Positions 7,456 through 15,793 of a DNA stretch of 64,000 bases are shown here, piece by piece. A model generated the notes under the pieces. That model was not told the DNA's origin, made no database searches, and saw nothing but the letters and a program-made list of their open reading frames with translations. The DNA is from Oceanimonas pelagia (GTDB taxonomy: Bacteria; Pseudomonadota; Gammaproteobacteria; Enterobacterales; Aeromonadaceae), in NCBI RefSeq assembly GCF_030849025.1, contig NZ_CP118224.1, positions 3,163,501 through 3,227,500 on the forward strand. The letters run 5' to 3'. The stretch's first letter is position 1; every line of letters starts with the position of its first letter. Made by a program: the position numbers and the translations under genes.

Positions 7456-8442
7456 ATGTTCAACGCCATTCTGCTCAATCAGACTGATGATAAAACCACT
7501 CAGGCATCGCTCACGCAGCTTGCACCCGCCGATCTGCCCGAGGGCGAGGTAGAAGTACGGGTGGAGTGGAGCACCCTAAACTACAAGGACGCCCTGGCCA
7601 TAACCGGCAAGGGCCCCATAGTGCGCCGCTTCCCCATGGTGCCGGGGGTGGACCTGGCCGGTGTGGTGGAGCACAGCAAGAGTGACCGGTGGCGCCCCGG
7701 TGACCGGGTGCTGGTGAACGGCTGGGGCGTGGGCGAGCAGCACTGGGGGGGGCTGGCCCAGCGGGCCCGGATGCAGGCGGGCTGGATGACCCGGCTGCCG
7801 GAAAATCTCAGCGGCCGTCAGGCCATGGCCATTGGCACCGCCGGCTACACCGCCATGCTGTGCCTGATGGCGCTGGAACGCCACGGCCTGACCCCGGAGC
7901 AGGGCGAGGTGCTGGTCACCGGTGCCAGCGGTGGCGTGGGCAGCCTGGCCATTATGCTGCTGGCGCAACGGGGTTATCGGGTAGTGGCCTCCACCGGCCG
8001 CATGGAAGAAAAGGACTACCTCACCGCCCTGGGCGCCGCCGAGGTCATGCCCAGAGACGCACTCTCCGCCCCCGGCAAACCTCTGGCCAGGGCCCGCTGG
8101 GCCGCCGTGGTGGACTCGGTGGGCAGTCACACCCTGGCCAATGCCTGCGCCCAGACCCGGGAAGACGGCCTGGTGGCCGCCTGTGGCCTGGCCCAGGGCA
8201 TGGACTTTCCGGCCACCGTGGCGCCCTTTATTCTGCGCGGCGTGACCCTGCTGGGCATTAACAGCGTGACCCGGCCCCAGGGCGAGCGGGAGCAGGCCTG
8301 GGCCCGGCTGGCCGATGAGCTGGACACCGGCCTGCTGGAGCAAAACACCCGGGAAATTGGCCTGAGCGAAGCCATTGACGCCGCGCATGCGTTGCTGGCC
8401 GGCCGGGTGCGTGGCCGGCTGGTGGTGGACGTGAACCGCTGA
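7456..8442 (+). CDS. acuI: Acrylyl-CoA reductase (NADPH), AcuI/YhdH family
   Basis: 328 residues, the family's normal length. It is a zinc-independent medium-chain dehydrogenase with NYKDALAITGKGPIVRRFPMVPG near the N-terminus and a Rossmann GASGGVGSLAIMLLAQ at about residues 155-170. AcuI reduces acryloyl-CoA to propionyl-CoA, detoxifying the product of DMSP lyase or acrylate activation. AAAGGAG precedes the ATG. No DMSP lyase (ddd) or acuK/N gene is next to it, so here it may serve general acrylate protection. Its TGA is one base from the convergent ABC exporter stop. Confidence 0.88.
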   Translation: MFNAILLNQTDDKTTQASLTQLAPADLPEGEVEVRVEWSTLNYKDALAITGKGPIVRRFPMVPGVDLAGVVEHSKSDRWRPGDRVLVNGWGVGEQHWGGLAQRARMQAGWMTRLPENLSGRQAMAIGTAGYTAMLCLMALERHGLTPEQGEVLVTGASGGVGSLAIMLLAQRGYRVVASTGRMEEKDYLTALGAAEVMPRDALSAPGKPLARARWAAVVDSVGSHTLANACAQTREDGLVAACGLAQGMDFPATVAPFILRGVTLLGINSVTRPQGEREQAWARLADELDTGLLEQNTREIGLSEAIDAAHALLAGRVRGRLVVDVNR

Positions 8443-8443
8443 T

Positions 8444-10240
8444 TCACTCGTCCGCCTGCCGCCGCTGCTGTTGTTGCAACCACCAGAGCTGGGCATAAAG
8501 CCCGGCTTTGGCCAGCAACTGCGCGTGATTGCCCTGCTCGGCAATGCGGCCGTCCTGCATCACCAGAATATGATCGGCGTCCACTATGGTGGACAGCCGG
8601 TGAGCGATCACCAGGCTGCTCTGGCCCCGGGATACCTCGCGAATGGCCTGCAATATGCTGCGTTCGGAGCGGCTGTCCAGGGACGAGGTGGCCTCGTCAA
8701 ACACCAGTATCGGCGGGCGTTTCAGAATGGTGCGGGCAATGGCCACCCGCTGCTTTTCGCCGCCGCTGAGTTTGAGACCCCGCTCTCCCACCAGGGTGGC
8801 GCTGCCTTCGGGCAGGCTGGCAATAAAGTCGCTCAGGTGCGCCAGGCGAATGGCCTCTTTCACCTCCTGCTCGCCGGCGTCGATACGGCCATAACGGATG
8901 TTGTCGTAAATGGAGGCGTTAAACAGCACGGTATCCTGCGGCACTATGCCGATGGCCCGGCGCAGCGAGGCCTGGCTCACGCTGCGTATGTCCTGACCGT
9001 CGATCAGAATGGCGCCCTCGCCCACCTCGTAAAACCGAAACAGCAGCTTCACCAGGGTGGACTTGCCCGAGCCGCTGGCCCCCACCACCGCCAGCTTTTG
9101 CCGGGGCCTGAGGGTAAAGCTCAGATCGTGCAGAATCTGCCGGTCGGGGCGATAGCCAAAGCTGACGTTACGAAACTCGATTTCGCCCCGGCAGACCTTA
9201 AGCTCGGGCGCATGCTCCACATCGTTGATTTGCGGCCGGCGGCGCAGCAGCGCAAACATGCGCTCAATGTTGGCCAGCGAGCCCTTCATCTCCCGGTACA
9301 CAAAACCGAGAAAATTCAGCGGCAGAAACAGCTGCATCATAAAGGCGTTGATCAGCACAAAGTCGCCCAACGTCATGGTGCCCGCTACCACCTGCTGGCC
9401 CGCCAGTATCATCATGGCGGTCATGGCCACGGCAATGATCAGCGCCTGGCCGCCGTTCAGGGCAAACAGGCTGAGCCGGTTGTTGCGCCGGGCCCGCTCC
9501 CACTCCGCCAGATCCTGGTCGTAGCGGCCCGCCTCGTACTGCTCGTTGTTGAAGTATTTCACCGTTTCAAAGTTGAGCAGGCTGTCTACCGCCCGGCTGT
9601 GGGTCTGCGAGTCGGCCTTGTTGGCGGCGCGCACAAAGCCGGTGCGCCAGTCGGTGGCCACCACCGACCAGGCCACGTACACCACCACGGCGCCCAGGGT
9701 AATGAGCGCAAACCACACCGAGTAGTTGATCAGCAGCAGTGCCGTGACCAGGCCGATCTCCAGCAGGGTAGGCACGATATTGAACACCATAAAGCGCAGC
9801 AAAAAGCCCACCCCGGTCACACCCCGCTCTATGTCGCGGGACAGGCCGCCGGTGCTGCGGTTGAGGTGAAAGTCGAGCTCCAGCCGGTGCAGGTGGTTGA
9901 ACACACTCAGGCCAATGCGGCGCATGGCCCGCTCGGTAACCCGGCCAAACAGGGCATCGCGAATTTCGCCAAACAGCACATTGGCAAAGCGTACCGTGCC
10001 ATAGGCCAGCAGCAGCCCCAGGGGCAGCGCCACTACCGTGCTGACGGCGGAGTCCATACCATCGACGATGTATTTGAGAATAAAGGGCAGGCCCACGCTG
10101 GCCAGCTTGGCCGCCACCAGGCACAACAGCGCCAGGCCAATGCGGCCCTTGTAGGCCAGCAGGTAAGGAACAAGCGTTTTCAGGGTGCGAATATTGATGG
10201 TGGCGTCATCCATATCCGGGTGGTACGAGCCTCGGCGCAT
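8444..10240 (-). CDS. ABC exporter, Atm1/HMT1 type (fused permease-ATPase)
   Basis: 598 residues: a six-helix type-1 exporter domain (about 20-320) followed by an ATPase. The ATPase has Walker A GASGSGKST, Q-loop, signature LSGGEKQRVAIAR, Walker B ILVFDEATSSLD and H-loop IAHRLSTI. The transmembrane motif RGVTGVGFLLRFMVFNIVPTLLE and NYSVWFALIT place it in the Atm1/HMT1 (heavy-metal tolerance, glutathione-conjugate) branch. That would make it an inner-membrane exporter of glutathione-linked sulfur or metal species. An alternative start at the ATG at 10213 (MDDATIN) is possible. Expressed after the DUF2459 gene with a 7-base gap. Confidence 0.85.
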   Translation of the reverse strand: MRRGSYHPDMDDATINIRTLKTLVPYLLAYKGRIGLALLCLVAAKLASVGLPFILKYIVDGMDSAVSTVVALPLGLLLAYGTVRFANVLFGEIRDALFGRVTERAMRRIGLSVFNHLHRLELDFHLNRSTGGLSRDIERGVTGVGFLLRFMVFNIVPTLLEIGLVTALLLINYSVWFALITLGAVVVYVAWSVVATDWRTGFVRAANKADSQTHSRAVDSLLNFETVKYFNNEQYEAGRYDQDLAEWERARRNNRLSLFALNGGQALIIAVAMTAMMILAGQQVVAGTMTLGDFVLINAFMMQLFLPLNFLGFVYREMKGSLANIERMFALLRRRPQINDVEHAPELKVCRGEIEFRNVSFGYRPDRQILHDLSFTLRPRQKLAVVGASGSGKSTLVKLLFRFYEVGEGAILIDGQDIRSVSQASLRRAIGIVPQDTVLFNASIYDNIRYGRIDAGEQEVKEAIRLAHLSDFIASLPEGSATLVGERGLKLSGGEKQRVAIARTILKRPPILVFDEATSSLDSRSERSILQAIREVSRGQSSLVIAHRLSTIVDADHILVMQDGRIAEQGNHAQLLAKAGLYAQLWWLQQQQRRQADE

Positions 10241-10247
10241 GGGTCAG

Positions 10248-10901
10248 TCAGTTGTGTGAAGAATACCCCTGAGCATACTCCCCTTTGGCGGAACGGGCCT
10301 GACGCATCAGTGCCCCGGCGGTAAACGCCAGCGCCGGGCGCAGGGGCAGCCCCGCCGCCACCAGCCGCCGGGCCACCCAGGTGTTGCAGGTGTGCAGCAA
10401 ATGGTACGACTCCACCGAGGCATAAAAACGGCCGCCGCCATAGCGCCCCGCGCCCACGTCCCTTAAATTGCCCGCCTCGTTGCGGGCAAAGGACGCCGCC
10501 ACCTCGCCCAGCAGCCGCTCCATGCTGGCGGGGGGTACGCCCAGTTCCAGCACCGGCAGCCCGGCAAACGCCACCGCCGGTGACTGCGACAACGGCACCA
10601 GGTGCAGCACGGTATCCGTGGGCCAGAGCAGGGCCCTGAGCGCCAGCCCGGCCCCCCCTTGCTCATGCTGATAAAAGGCCCGGTCGCCCCAGCCCACCTC
10701 GATAAAACGGGCGGCAGAAAAGGCTGCTTTCAATTCCGGCAAATGCCGCTGCAGCTCAGCCGCCGGCAGCACCAGCCCCACATGCCGGCCGTGATCCACC
10801 AGATAAAGTGCTTGCCCTTGCTCCCCCGCCGGCCGCCACTCACTCGCCGCACCACAACCGGTGCAGAGCAAGGAAAACAGCAGTACAAGACGAAAGAGCA
10901 T
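10248..10901 (-). CDS. DUF2459 family lipoprotein
   Basis: 217 residues. The signal peptide ends in the lipobox LLCTGC, so it is probably a lipoprotein. It contains the DUF2459 motifs VDHGRHVGLVLPA, FIEVGWGDRAFY and the late CNTWVARRL. The conserved His/Cys/Asn pattern recalls a papain-like or transglutaminase-like fold, but no reaction is established. AAAGG sits 6 bases before the ATG. It is placed just ahead of the Atm1-type exporter and probably co-transcribed with it. Confidence 0.8.
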   Translation of the reverse strand: MLFRLVLLFSLLCTGCGAASEWRPAGEQGQALYLVDHGRHVGLVLPAAELQRHLPELKAAFSAARFIEVGWGDRAFYQHEQGGAGLALRALLWPTDTVLHLVPLSQSPAVAFAGLPVLELGVPPASMERLLGEVAASFARNEAGNLRDVGAGRYGGGRFYASVESYHLLHTCNTWVARRLVAAGLPLRPALAFTAGALMRQARSAKGEYAQGYSSHN

Positions 10902-10990
10902 GGTGGCCTTTGAAGTGATGGGATGTTTCTTGAGTATTGCAGGCCTGAAAAAGCCAACCCATTACCACTTGGGCCTACAGCCAGTATTTG

Positions 10991-11521
10991 TCATGGTTTG
11001 GTTTTGGCATACACCATGGTGCTGCTGACTTGACCGTCTGGCAGCTTGCGATCATTGCGAAAAATACCTTCAAGTTCATAACCACAACGTTCTGCCACTG
11101 CGCGACTCTTGTGGTTACCCACGGCCATTTTTATCTCAACTCTCCTGGCACCAAGTTCATCAAATGCGTACTTCTCGATCACTTTTACCGCTTCTGTTAC
11201 ATAGCCAGAGCCGGCATGTGAGCTTCTTATCCAGTAACCAATCTCAAAGAAAGGGATTTCCTTGTCACGAATAATCAGCCCAACTGTACCTAAAAAGCAG
11301 CCAGACACCTTCTCGACAAGTGAAAACCGCAGTTCGTCTTCGAATTTCTCAAAGTTAGTAATGGCCCGCTCTGTATTTTTTAAGGACTCTTCTTCAGTCA
11401 ATGCAAAGGGGACCCAATCCAGGAACTGGCTCAGCTCGACCTTGCTTTCACGAATGGCCTCCAACATTAACGAAGCATGATCCATAGACGGAGCTAGTAT
11501 TTTGAGCCTGCAGCTTTCCAT
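10991..11521 (-). CDS. GNAT acetyltransferase, RimJ/RimL type; AT-rich gene
   Basis: 176 residues with the RimJ/RimL layout. FEIGYWIRSSHAGSGYVTEAVKVIEKYAF is the strand-4/CoA-loop region, and NHKSRAVAERCGYELEGIFRN is the C-terminal motif. It may acetylate a ribosomal-protein N-terminus or a small amine; the target is unknown. The ATG at 11521 has AGGAG 9 bases upstream and is preferred to the GTG at 11527. Base composition is visibly lower in GC than both neighbours (27 of 60 bases G/C at 11041-11100), which suggests horizontal acquisition. Confidence 0.82.
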   Translation of the reverse strand: MESCRLKILAPSMDHASLMLEAIRESKVELSQFLDWVPFALTEEESLKNTERAITNFEKFEDELRFSLVEKVSGCFLGTVGLIIRDKEIPFFEIGYWIRSSHAGSGYVTEAVKVIEKYAFDELGARRVEIKMAVGNHKSRAVAERCGYELEGIFRNDRKLPDGQVSSTMVYAKTKP

Positions 11522-11687
11522 TCCCACTCACTCCTTTTCTCAAAAAAAACTATGTAAACATCTGTTTGGTAAGGTTTTATAACACAATGCAAGGTAAAGA
11601 CATTTGTACATAAAACGCAAGGTTTCGCATGAACCCGACACCTCCTTGCTATAAGCTGGTGCTTTCATCTATGTGAAGGAAAGGCCG

Positions 11688-12647
11688 ATGGAACAGCTAC
11701 CGCAACAGTGCATTTATCGCCTGCAGCTTGGGGGTGAGAACGGGCTGCAGCCGCTGGCCGAAGGTGAGCCGGCGGCGGCGCCGGTGTGGCTGCATCTGGA
11801 CTATGAGCAGCCCGAGAGCGCCGGCTGGCTGCACACCACGCCGCTGATCCACGACAGCGCCCGGGACACCCTGCTGGGCCAGAGCAGCCGGCCCAAGCTG
11901 GTGCGCCAGGGCGACAACCTGCTGCTGACCCTGCGGGGCATCAACCACAACCAGGGCGACAGCCCGGAAGAGATGGTGGCGCTGCGCATTTACATTACGC
12001 CCCAGCTGATTATCAGCAGCCGGCACCGGCCCCTGCTGTCGGAGCGGGACGTGTACGAGCAGCTCGCCGACAGCGAAGGCCCGGTCACGCAGGGGGACTG
12101 GCTGGTGGAGATGTGCGACGCCCTCACCGACCGGGCCGGCGAGTTTGTGGAAAGCCTGCACGATCAAATTCTGGAACTGGAAGAGCGCATTCTGGAGCAG
12201 GAAAGTCCGGCCCAGGGCCAGCTGGGCCGTATTCGTAAACAATTGATTCTGGTACGCCGCTACCTTTCCCCCCAGCGGGATCTGGTGGCGAGGCTGGCCA
12301 GCGAGAAAATCGGCTGGCTCAATGACGACGATCGCCGCCGCCTGCTCGACATTGCCGACCGGCTGCGCCGCTGGCTGGACGATCTCGACGCCGGCGTGGC
12401 GCGCACCGCCGTGCTGGCGGACGAGGTCAATAACCTGATGGCCGAAGCCACTAACCAGCGCGCCTATCAGATGTCGATTATGGCGCTGCTGTTTCTGCCC
12501 GCCAGCTTTCTTACCGGCCTGTTCGGCATCAACCTGGCGGGCATGCCGGGGGCCGACAACCCCGCCGCCTTCTGGATTTTCTGCCTGAGCCTGCTGGCCC
12601 TGGGCGGCGGCCTGGGGTTCTGGCTGCACCGCAATCGCTGGTGGTAA
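11688..12647 (+). CDS. zntB: Zinc transporter ZntB (CorA superfamily)
   Basis: 319 residues. A long cytoplasmic N-terminal domain rich in Glu/Asp and a coiled helix (LHDQILELEERILEQ) precede two C-terminal helices. The pore motif is GIN (LTGLFGINLAGMPG) at the end of the first, the variant found in ZntB. ZntB is a proton-linked zinc transporter in the inner membrane. The ATG at 11688 has AAGGA 7 bases upstream; a GTG 15 bases earlier is less likely. It converges with one base to spare on a Zur-boxed ABC operon, which strengthens a zinc theme. Confidence 0.88.
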   Translation: MEQLPQQCIYRLQLGGENGLQPLAEGEPAAAPVWLHLDYEQPESAGWLHTTPLIHDSARDTLLGQSSRPKLVRQGDNLLLTLRGINHNQGDSPEEMVALRIYITPQLIISSRHRPLLSERDVYEQLADSEGPVTQGDWLVEMCDALTDRAGEFVESLHDQILELEERILEQESPAQGQLGRIRKQLILVRRYLSPQRDLVARLASEKIGWLNDDDRRRLLDIADRLRRWLDDLDAGVARTAVLADEVNNLMAEATNQRAYQMSIMALLFLPASFLTGLFGINLAGMPGADNPAAFWIFCLSLLALGGGLGFWLHRNRWW

Positions 12648-12648
12648 G

Positions 12649-14028
12649 TCAGCCCAGGGTCAACACCCGGTCCGCCACCTTGTTCACCAGCGCCGCCTCG
12701 TGGCTCACCAGCAGCAGGGCACAGCCCCGTTCCCGGGCCAGATCGGTCAGCAATTTGATGGTGTGCTGCTGGGTCACCAGATCCAGCCGCGAGGTGGGCT
12801 CGTCGGCAAACAGCAGCACCGGCTCCAGCAGCAGAATGCGCAGGATTGCCAGCCGCTGCAGCTCGCCCCCCGACACTTCGCGGGGCAGGCGATCCAGCAG
12901 ATTCAGAGACAGCCCCTGGCGGGGCAGCAGCCGCTCCACTTCGGCCCAGTCCTTGCGGTGCAGTTTCACCAGATCCTGCAGGCCCTGGCCCAGGCGGCAT
13001 TCCGGGGCAAAGGCGGCGGGCGGATCCTGATACAGCTTCTGGTAGCGAGTGCGAGGCAGGCTGGCATCGCGCCATACCGTGCCGGCGTCCGGCTCCAGCA
13101 ACCCAAGGCAAATGCTGCCCAGGGTGCTCTTGCCGCAGCCGCTCGGGCCCACCACCCCCATGATCTCGCCGGCGTTCAGCTCAAAGGAAACATCACTGAA
13201 CAGGCGGCGGCCGCCCCGGGACTTGGCCAGCCCTTCCACTTTAAGCACGCGCTCACCGGCGCCGGCCGGCGCCAGGGCCGGCCAGGCGTCGGGCTCCGCC
13301 GCCAGCAGGGCCCGGCCATAGTCGCTCACCGGCGCCTTCAGCACCTCTTTCGCCGGGCCGGATTCCAGCACCTCGCCATTGCGCACTATCATCACCTCGC
13401 CGCCGAGCTGGCGGGCCACGGCAATGTCGTGGGTAATGGTGAGCAAGCCACCCCCCGCCTCGGCCACCTGCCTGAGCAGCCCGGTCACTTGATCCCGGCT
13501 GCCGGCGTCCAGGCCCTTGGTGGGCTCGTCGGCAATCACGATATCGGCGCCGCCGGTGCTGGCGGCGGCAAAGGCCAGCCGCTGCATCATGCCCCCCGAG
13601 AGCTGGCCCGGCAGCCGATCAAGGGCATGATCCAGGCCAAGCCGGGTCAGATCCTCTTTGGCCAGCCGCCGGGCTTCAGGCCAGTCCCGGTCCGCCAGGT
13701 AGCGATAGCCCTCGGCCACCTGATCCACCGCCTTCATGGTGGGGTCCAGCGCCAGCCAGGGCTCCTGGGGTAGCATGGTGAGCCGGCGGCCCCACAGTTT
13801 GCGCCGCTCGGCGGCGGGCCGGCCGCTGAGCTCTTCGCCCCGCAGCCAGAGCCGGCCTTCCACCCGCAGCGCCGCCGGCAGGTTGCCCATAATGGCCTGG
13901 GCAATCAGGCTTTTGCCGGAGCCGGTTTCCCCCAGCAGGGTCAGCGGCCGTCCGGCGGTAAGGGTAAACGACAGCGGCCGCACTATGCCGGGCACCGCCA
14001 GTTGCTGTGCTTTCAGCAATTCGGTCAT
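12649..14028 (-). CDS. Peptide/nickel-type ABC transporter, fused double ATPase
   Basis: 459 residues with two ABC domains in one chain. Domain 1 (about 1-240) has GETGSGKS, the signature LSGGMMQRLAFA and IVIADEPTKGLD. Domain 2 (about 262-459) has GPSGCGKST, VSGGELQRLAI and LLFADEPTSRLD. It therefore replaces separate DppD and DppF subunits. Both sites look intact. The C-terminal zinc-finger-like oligopeptide-binding extension usual for Dpp/OppD is missing, so each half is compact. It is the last gene of a four-gene operon with a Zur box and overlaps the preceding permease gene by an ATGA. Confidence 0.87.
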   Translation of the reverse strand: MTELLKAQQLAVPGIVRPLSFTLTAGRPLTLLGETGSGKSLIAQAIMGNLPAALRVEGRLWLRGEELSGRPAAERRKLWGRRLTMLPQEPWLALDPTMKAVDQVAEGYRYLADRDWPEARRLAKEDLTRLGLDHALDRLPGQLSGGMMQRLAFAAASTGGADIVIADEPTKGLDAGSRDQVTGLLRQVAEAGGGLLTITHDIAVARQLGGEVMIVRNGEVLESGPAKEVLKAPVSDYGRALLAAEPDAWPALAPAGAGERVLKVEGLAKSRGGRRLFSDVSFELNAGEIMGVVGPSGCGKSTLGSICLGLLEPDAGTVWRDASLPRTRYQKLYQDPPAAFAPECRLGQGLQDLVKLHRKDWAEVERLLPRQGLSLNLLDRLPREVSGGELQRLAILRILLLEPVLLFADEPTSRLDLVTQQHTIKLLTDLARERGCALLLVSHEAALVNKVADRVLTLG

Positions 14029-14861
14029 GGTTTGCGGCCTCCCGCCAGCAGGTTAAGGGCCAGCACCAGCAGAAACACCGCCGCTATGGGTTGCAGCAGT
14101 ATCCAGGGGGCCTCGTGGTAATAGGGCAACAGCTCGGTCATCATCAGGCCCAGCTCGGCGGTGGGCGGGCGCAGCCCGACGCTGACAAAACCCAGGGCGG
14201 CAATGGCCAGAATGGCAGTGGCGGCGCCAAAGGCACCCAGGGTCAGCACCACGGGCGCCAGCGCCGGCCACAGGTGACGGCGCACTATATAGCCGGGGCC
14301 AAAGCCCAGCAGGCGCGAGGCCTCGATTTGCGGCGACGCCATCAGGGTACGGGTGGTCAGGCGCACCACGCGAAAATATTCAATCCACAGCACCAGGGCA
14401 ATGCCCACATACAGGGTCCAGAAATTGCCCGGCGCCAGGGCCACCAGCAGCAGCACCAGCAACAGCCCGGGCAGGGCCAGCAGGGTGTCGGCCAGCACGC
14501 CCAGCGCCCGGTCTACCCAGCCGCCGCGCCAGCCGGCAAGCACGCCCAGCAGCACGCCGGGCACGGCGGCGGTCACCACGCCCAGCAGCGACAGGCCCAA
14601 AGACAACTGCACCGCCGAGCTCATACGCGCCAGCATGCTGCGGCCCAGGTGATCGGTGCCAAACGGTTCGGCTGCTCCCGGCGCGGCCAAAATGCGACTG
14701 TAATTCTGCTTTACCGGATCCAGATCCATCACCAGCGGCAACACAAAGCCAAACAGGGCCAGGGCCAGCAACAGGCCGGCACCCCAGCGCTGACGGGTGT
14801 TCAGCCACCGGCGACCGCCGGCTTGGGCCGCCGGGGCGGCAAGGTCAGTCACCTGGCTCAT
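14025..14861 (-). CDS. ABC permease, DppC/NikC-like
   Basis: 278 residues with six predicted helices. The N-terminal OppC-type segment is followed by NYSRILAAPGAAEPFGTDHLGRSMLARMSSAVQLSL, the conserved GTDxLGRD-like entry of DppC/NikC permeases. A cytoplasmic EAA loop reads IEASRLLGFGPGYIVRRHLWP. AAGGAG precedes the ATG at 14861, which overlaps the upstream permease stop as ATGA. Forms the membrane channel together with the DppB-like subunit. Confidence 0.87.
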   Translation of the reverse strand: MSQVTDLAAPAAQAGGRRWLNTRQRWGAGLLLALALFGFVLPLVMDLDPVKQNYSRILAAPGAAEPFGTDHLGRSMLARMSSAVQLSLGLSLLGVVTAAVPGVLLGVLAGWRGGWVDRALGVLADTLLALPGLLLVLLLVALAPGNFWTLYVGIALVLWIEYFRVVRLTTRTLMASPQIEASRLLGFGPGYIVRRHLWPALAPVVLTLGAFGAATAILAIAALGFVSVGLRPPTAELGLMMTELLPYYHEAPWILLQPIAAVFLLVLALNLLAGGRKP

Positions 14862-15793
14862 ACTTCTCTCCTTCTCGGATCGATACGGTGGCACAACAGG
14901 TCCACCAGGGCGTTCAGCAGTACGAACATCAGCCCCAGCACCAGGGCGGTGCCCTGGATCATGGGCACGTCCCGCGCCACGATGGCGTGCACCAGGGCAT
15001 GGCCGATGCCGGGCCAGGCAAACAGGGTTTCCACCACCACCACGCCTTCGATCAGATACACCAGTTGCATGGCCTGATGGGCCAGCACCGGCACCGCCAC
15101 ATTACGCAGGCCATGGCGCATAAACACTCGGCCCTCGCTCAGCCCCTTGGTGCGGCCAAAGGCGTAATAGGCGGAGTCGGCCACGCCCTGCATGGCGTTG
15201 CGGCTCACTCGGCAGGCCACCGCCGCCAGCCCCAGGGCCAGGGTCAGCGCCGGCAGCAGGGTGTGGGCGGCGGTGCCATGGCCGGCGGCGGGCAGCCAGC
15301 CCAGCTGCACCGCCAGCAACATCACCAGCAAAATGCCGATCACAAACTGAGGCAGGGCCCGCAGCACGGTGGCCAGCACCAGGGTCAGCCGGTCCAGCCG
15401 GCCGCCGGGCCTGAGCCCGGCGAGCAGGCCAAGGGGCGGCCCCAGCAACAGCGACAGGCCCACCGCGGCCACGGCCAGGGTGAAGGAGTGGCCCAGCTGG
15501 TGACGCAATTCCTCAATGACAGGGTCGCCGCTCACCAGGGAGTTGCCCAGGTCGAGCCGCAGCAGATCCCACAGCCACTGGCCCAGGGCCTGCCAGGCGG
15601 GCAGGCCCAGTCCCAGCTCGGCCTGCACCGCGGCGGCGGCGGCGGCATTTACATGGTCATAACCATAACGGCCGGCGGCAATGCGAAAGGCCATGTCGCC
15701 GGGCAGCGCCTGGGTGAGCACAAAGGTCAGCACGCCCACCATCAGCGCCACCAGCACCGCCTGCATCAGCCGATAGCTTAATACCGGTATCAC
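14858..15793 (-). CDS. ABC permease, DppB/NikB-like
   Basis: 311 residues with the BPD_transp_1 fold: first helix, then a long periplasmic loop (FRIAAGRYGYDHV...), then the core. The core contains LPQFVIGILLVMLLAVQLGWLPAAG and an EAA loop with YAFGRTKGLSEGRVFMRHGLRN. A GTG at 15793, overlapping the binding-protein stop as GTGA and preceded by GAGGTG, is preferred to a GTG 9 bases upstream. Co-transcribed in the order binding protein, this permease, second permease, ATPase. Confidence 0.87.
   Translation of the reverse strand: MIPVLSYRLMQAVLVALMVGVLTFVLTQALPGDMAFRIAAGRYGYDHVNAAAAAAVQAELGLGLPAWQALGQWLWDLLRLDLGNSLVSGDPVIEELRHQLGHSFTLAVAAVGLSLLLGPPLGLLAGLRPGGRLDRLTLVLATVLRALPQFVIGILLVMLLAVQLGWLPAAGHGTAAHTLLPALTLALGLAAVACRVSRNAMQGVADSAYYAFGRTKGLSEGRVFMRHGLRNVAVPVLAHQAMQLVYLIEGVVVVETLFAWPGIGHALVHAIVARDVPMIQGTALVLGLMFVLLNALVDLLCHRIDPRRREV

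Noticed and set aside
8471..10324. 617-codon open frame opposite the Atm1-type exporter
   Set aside because: Gln/His-rich shadow of the exporter, no recognisable domain.
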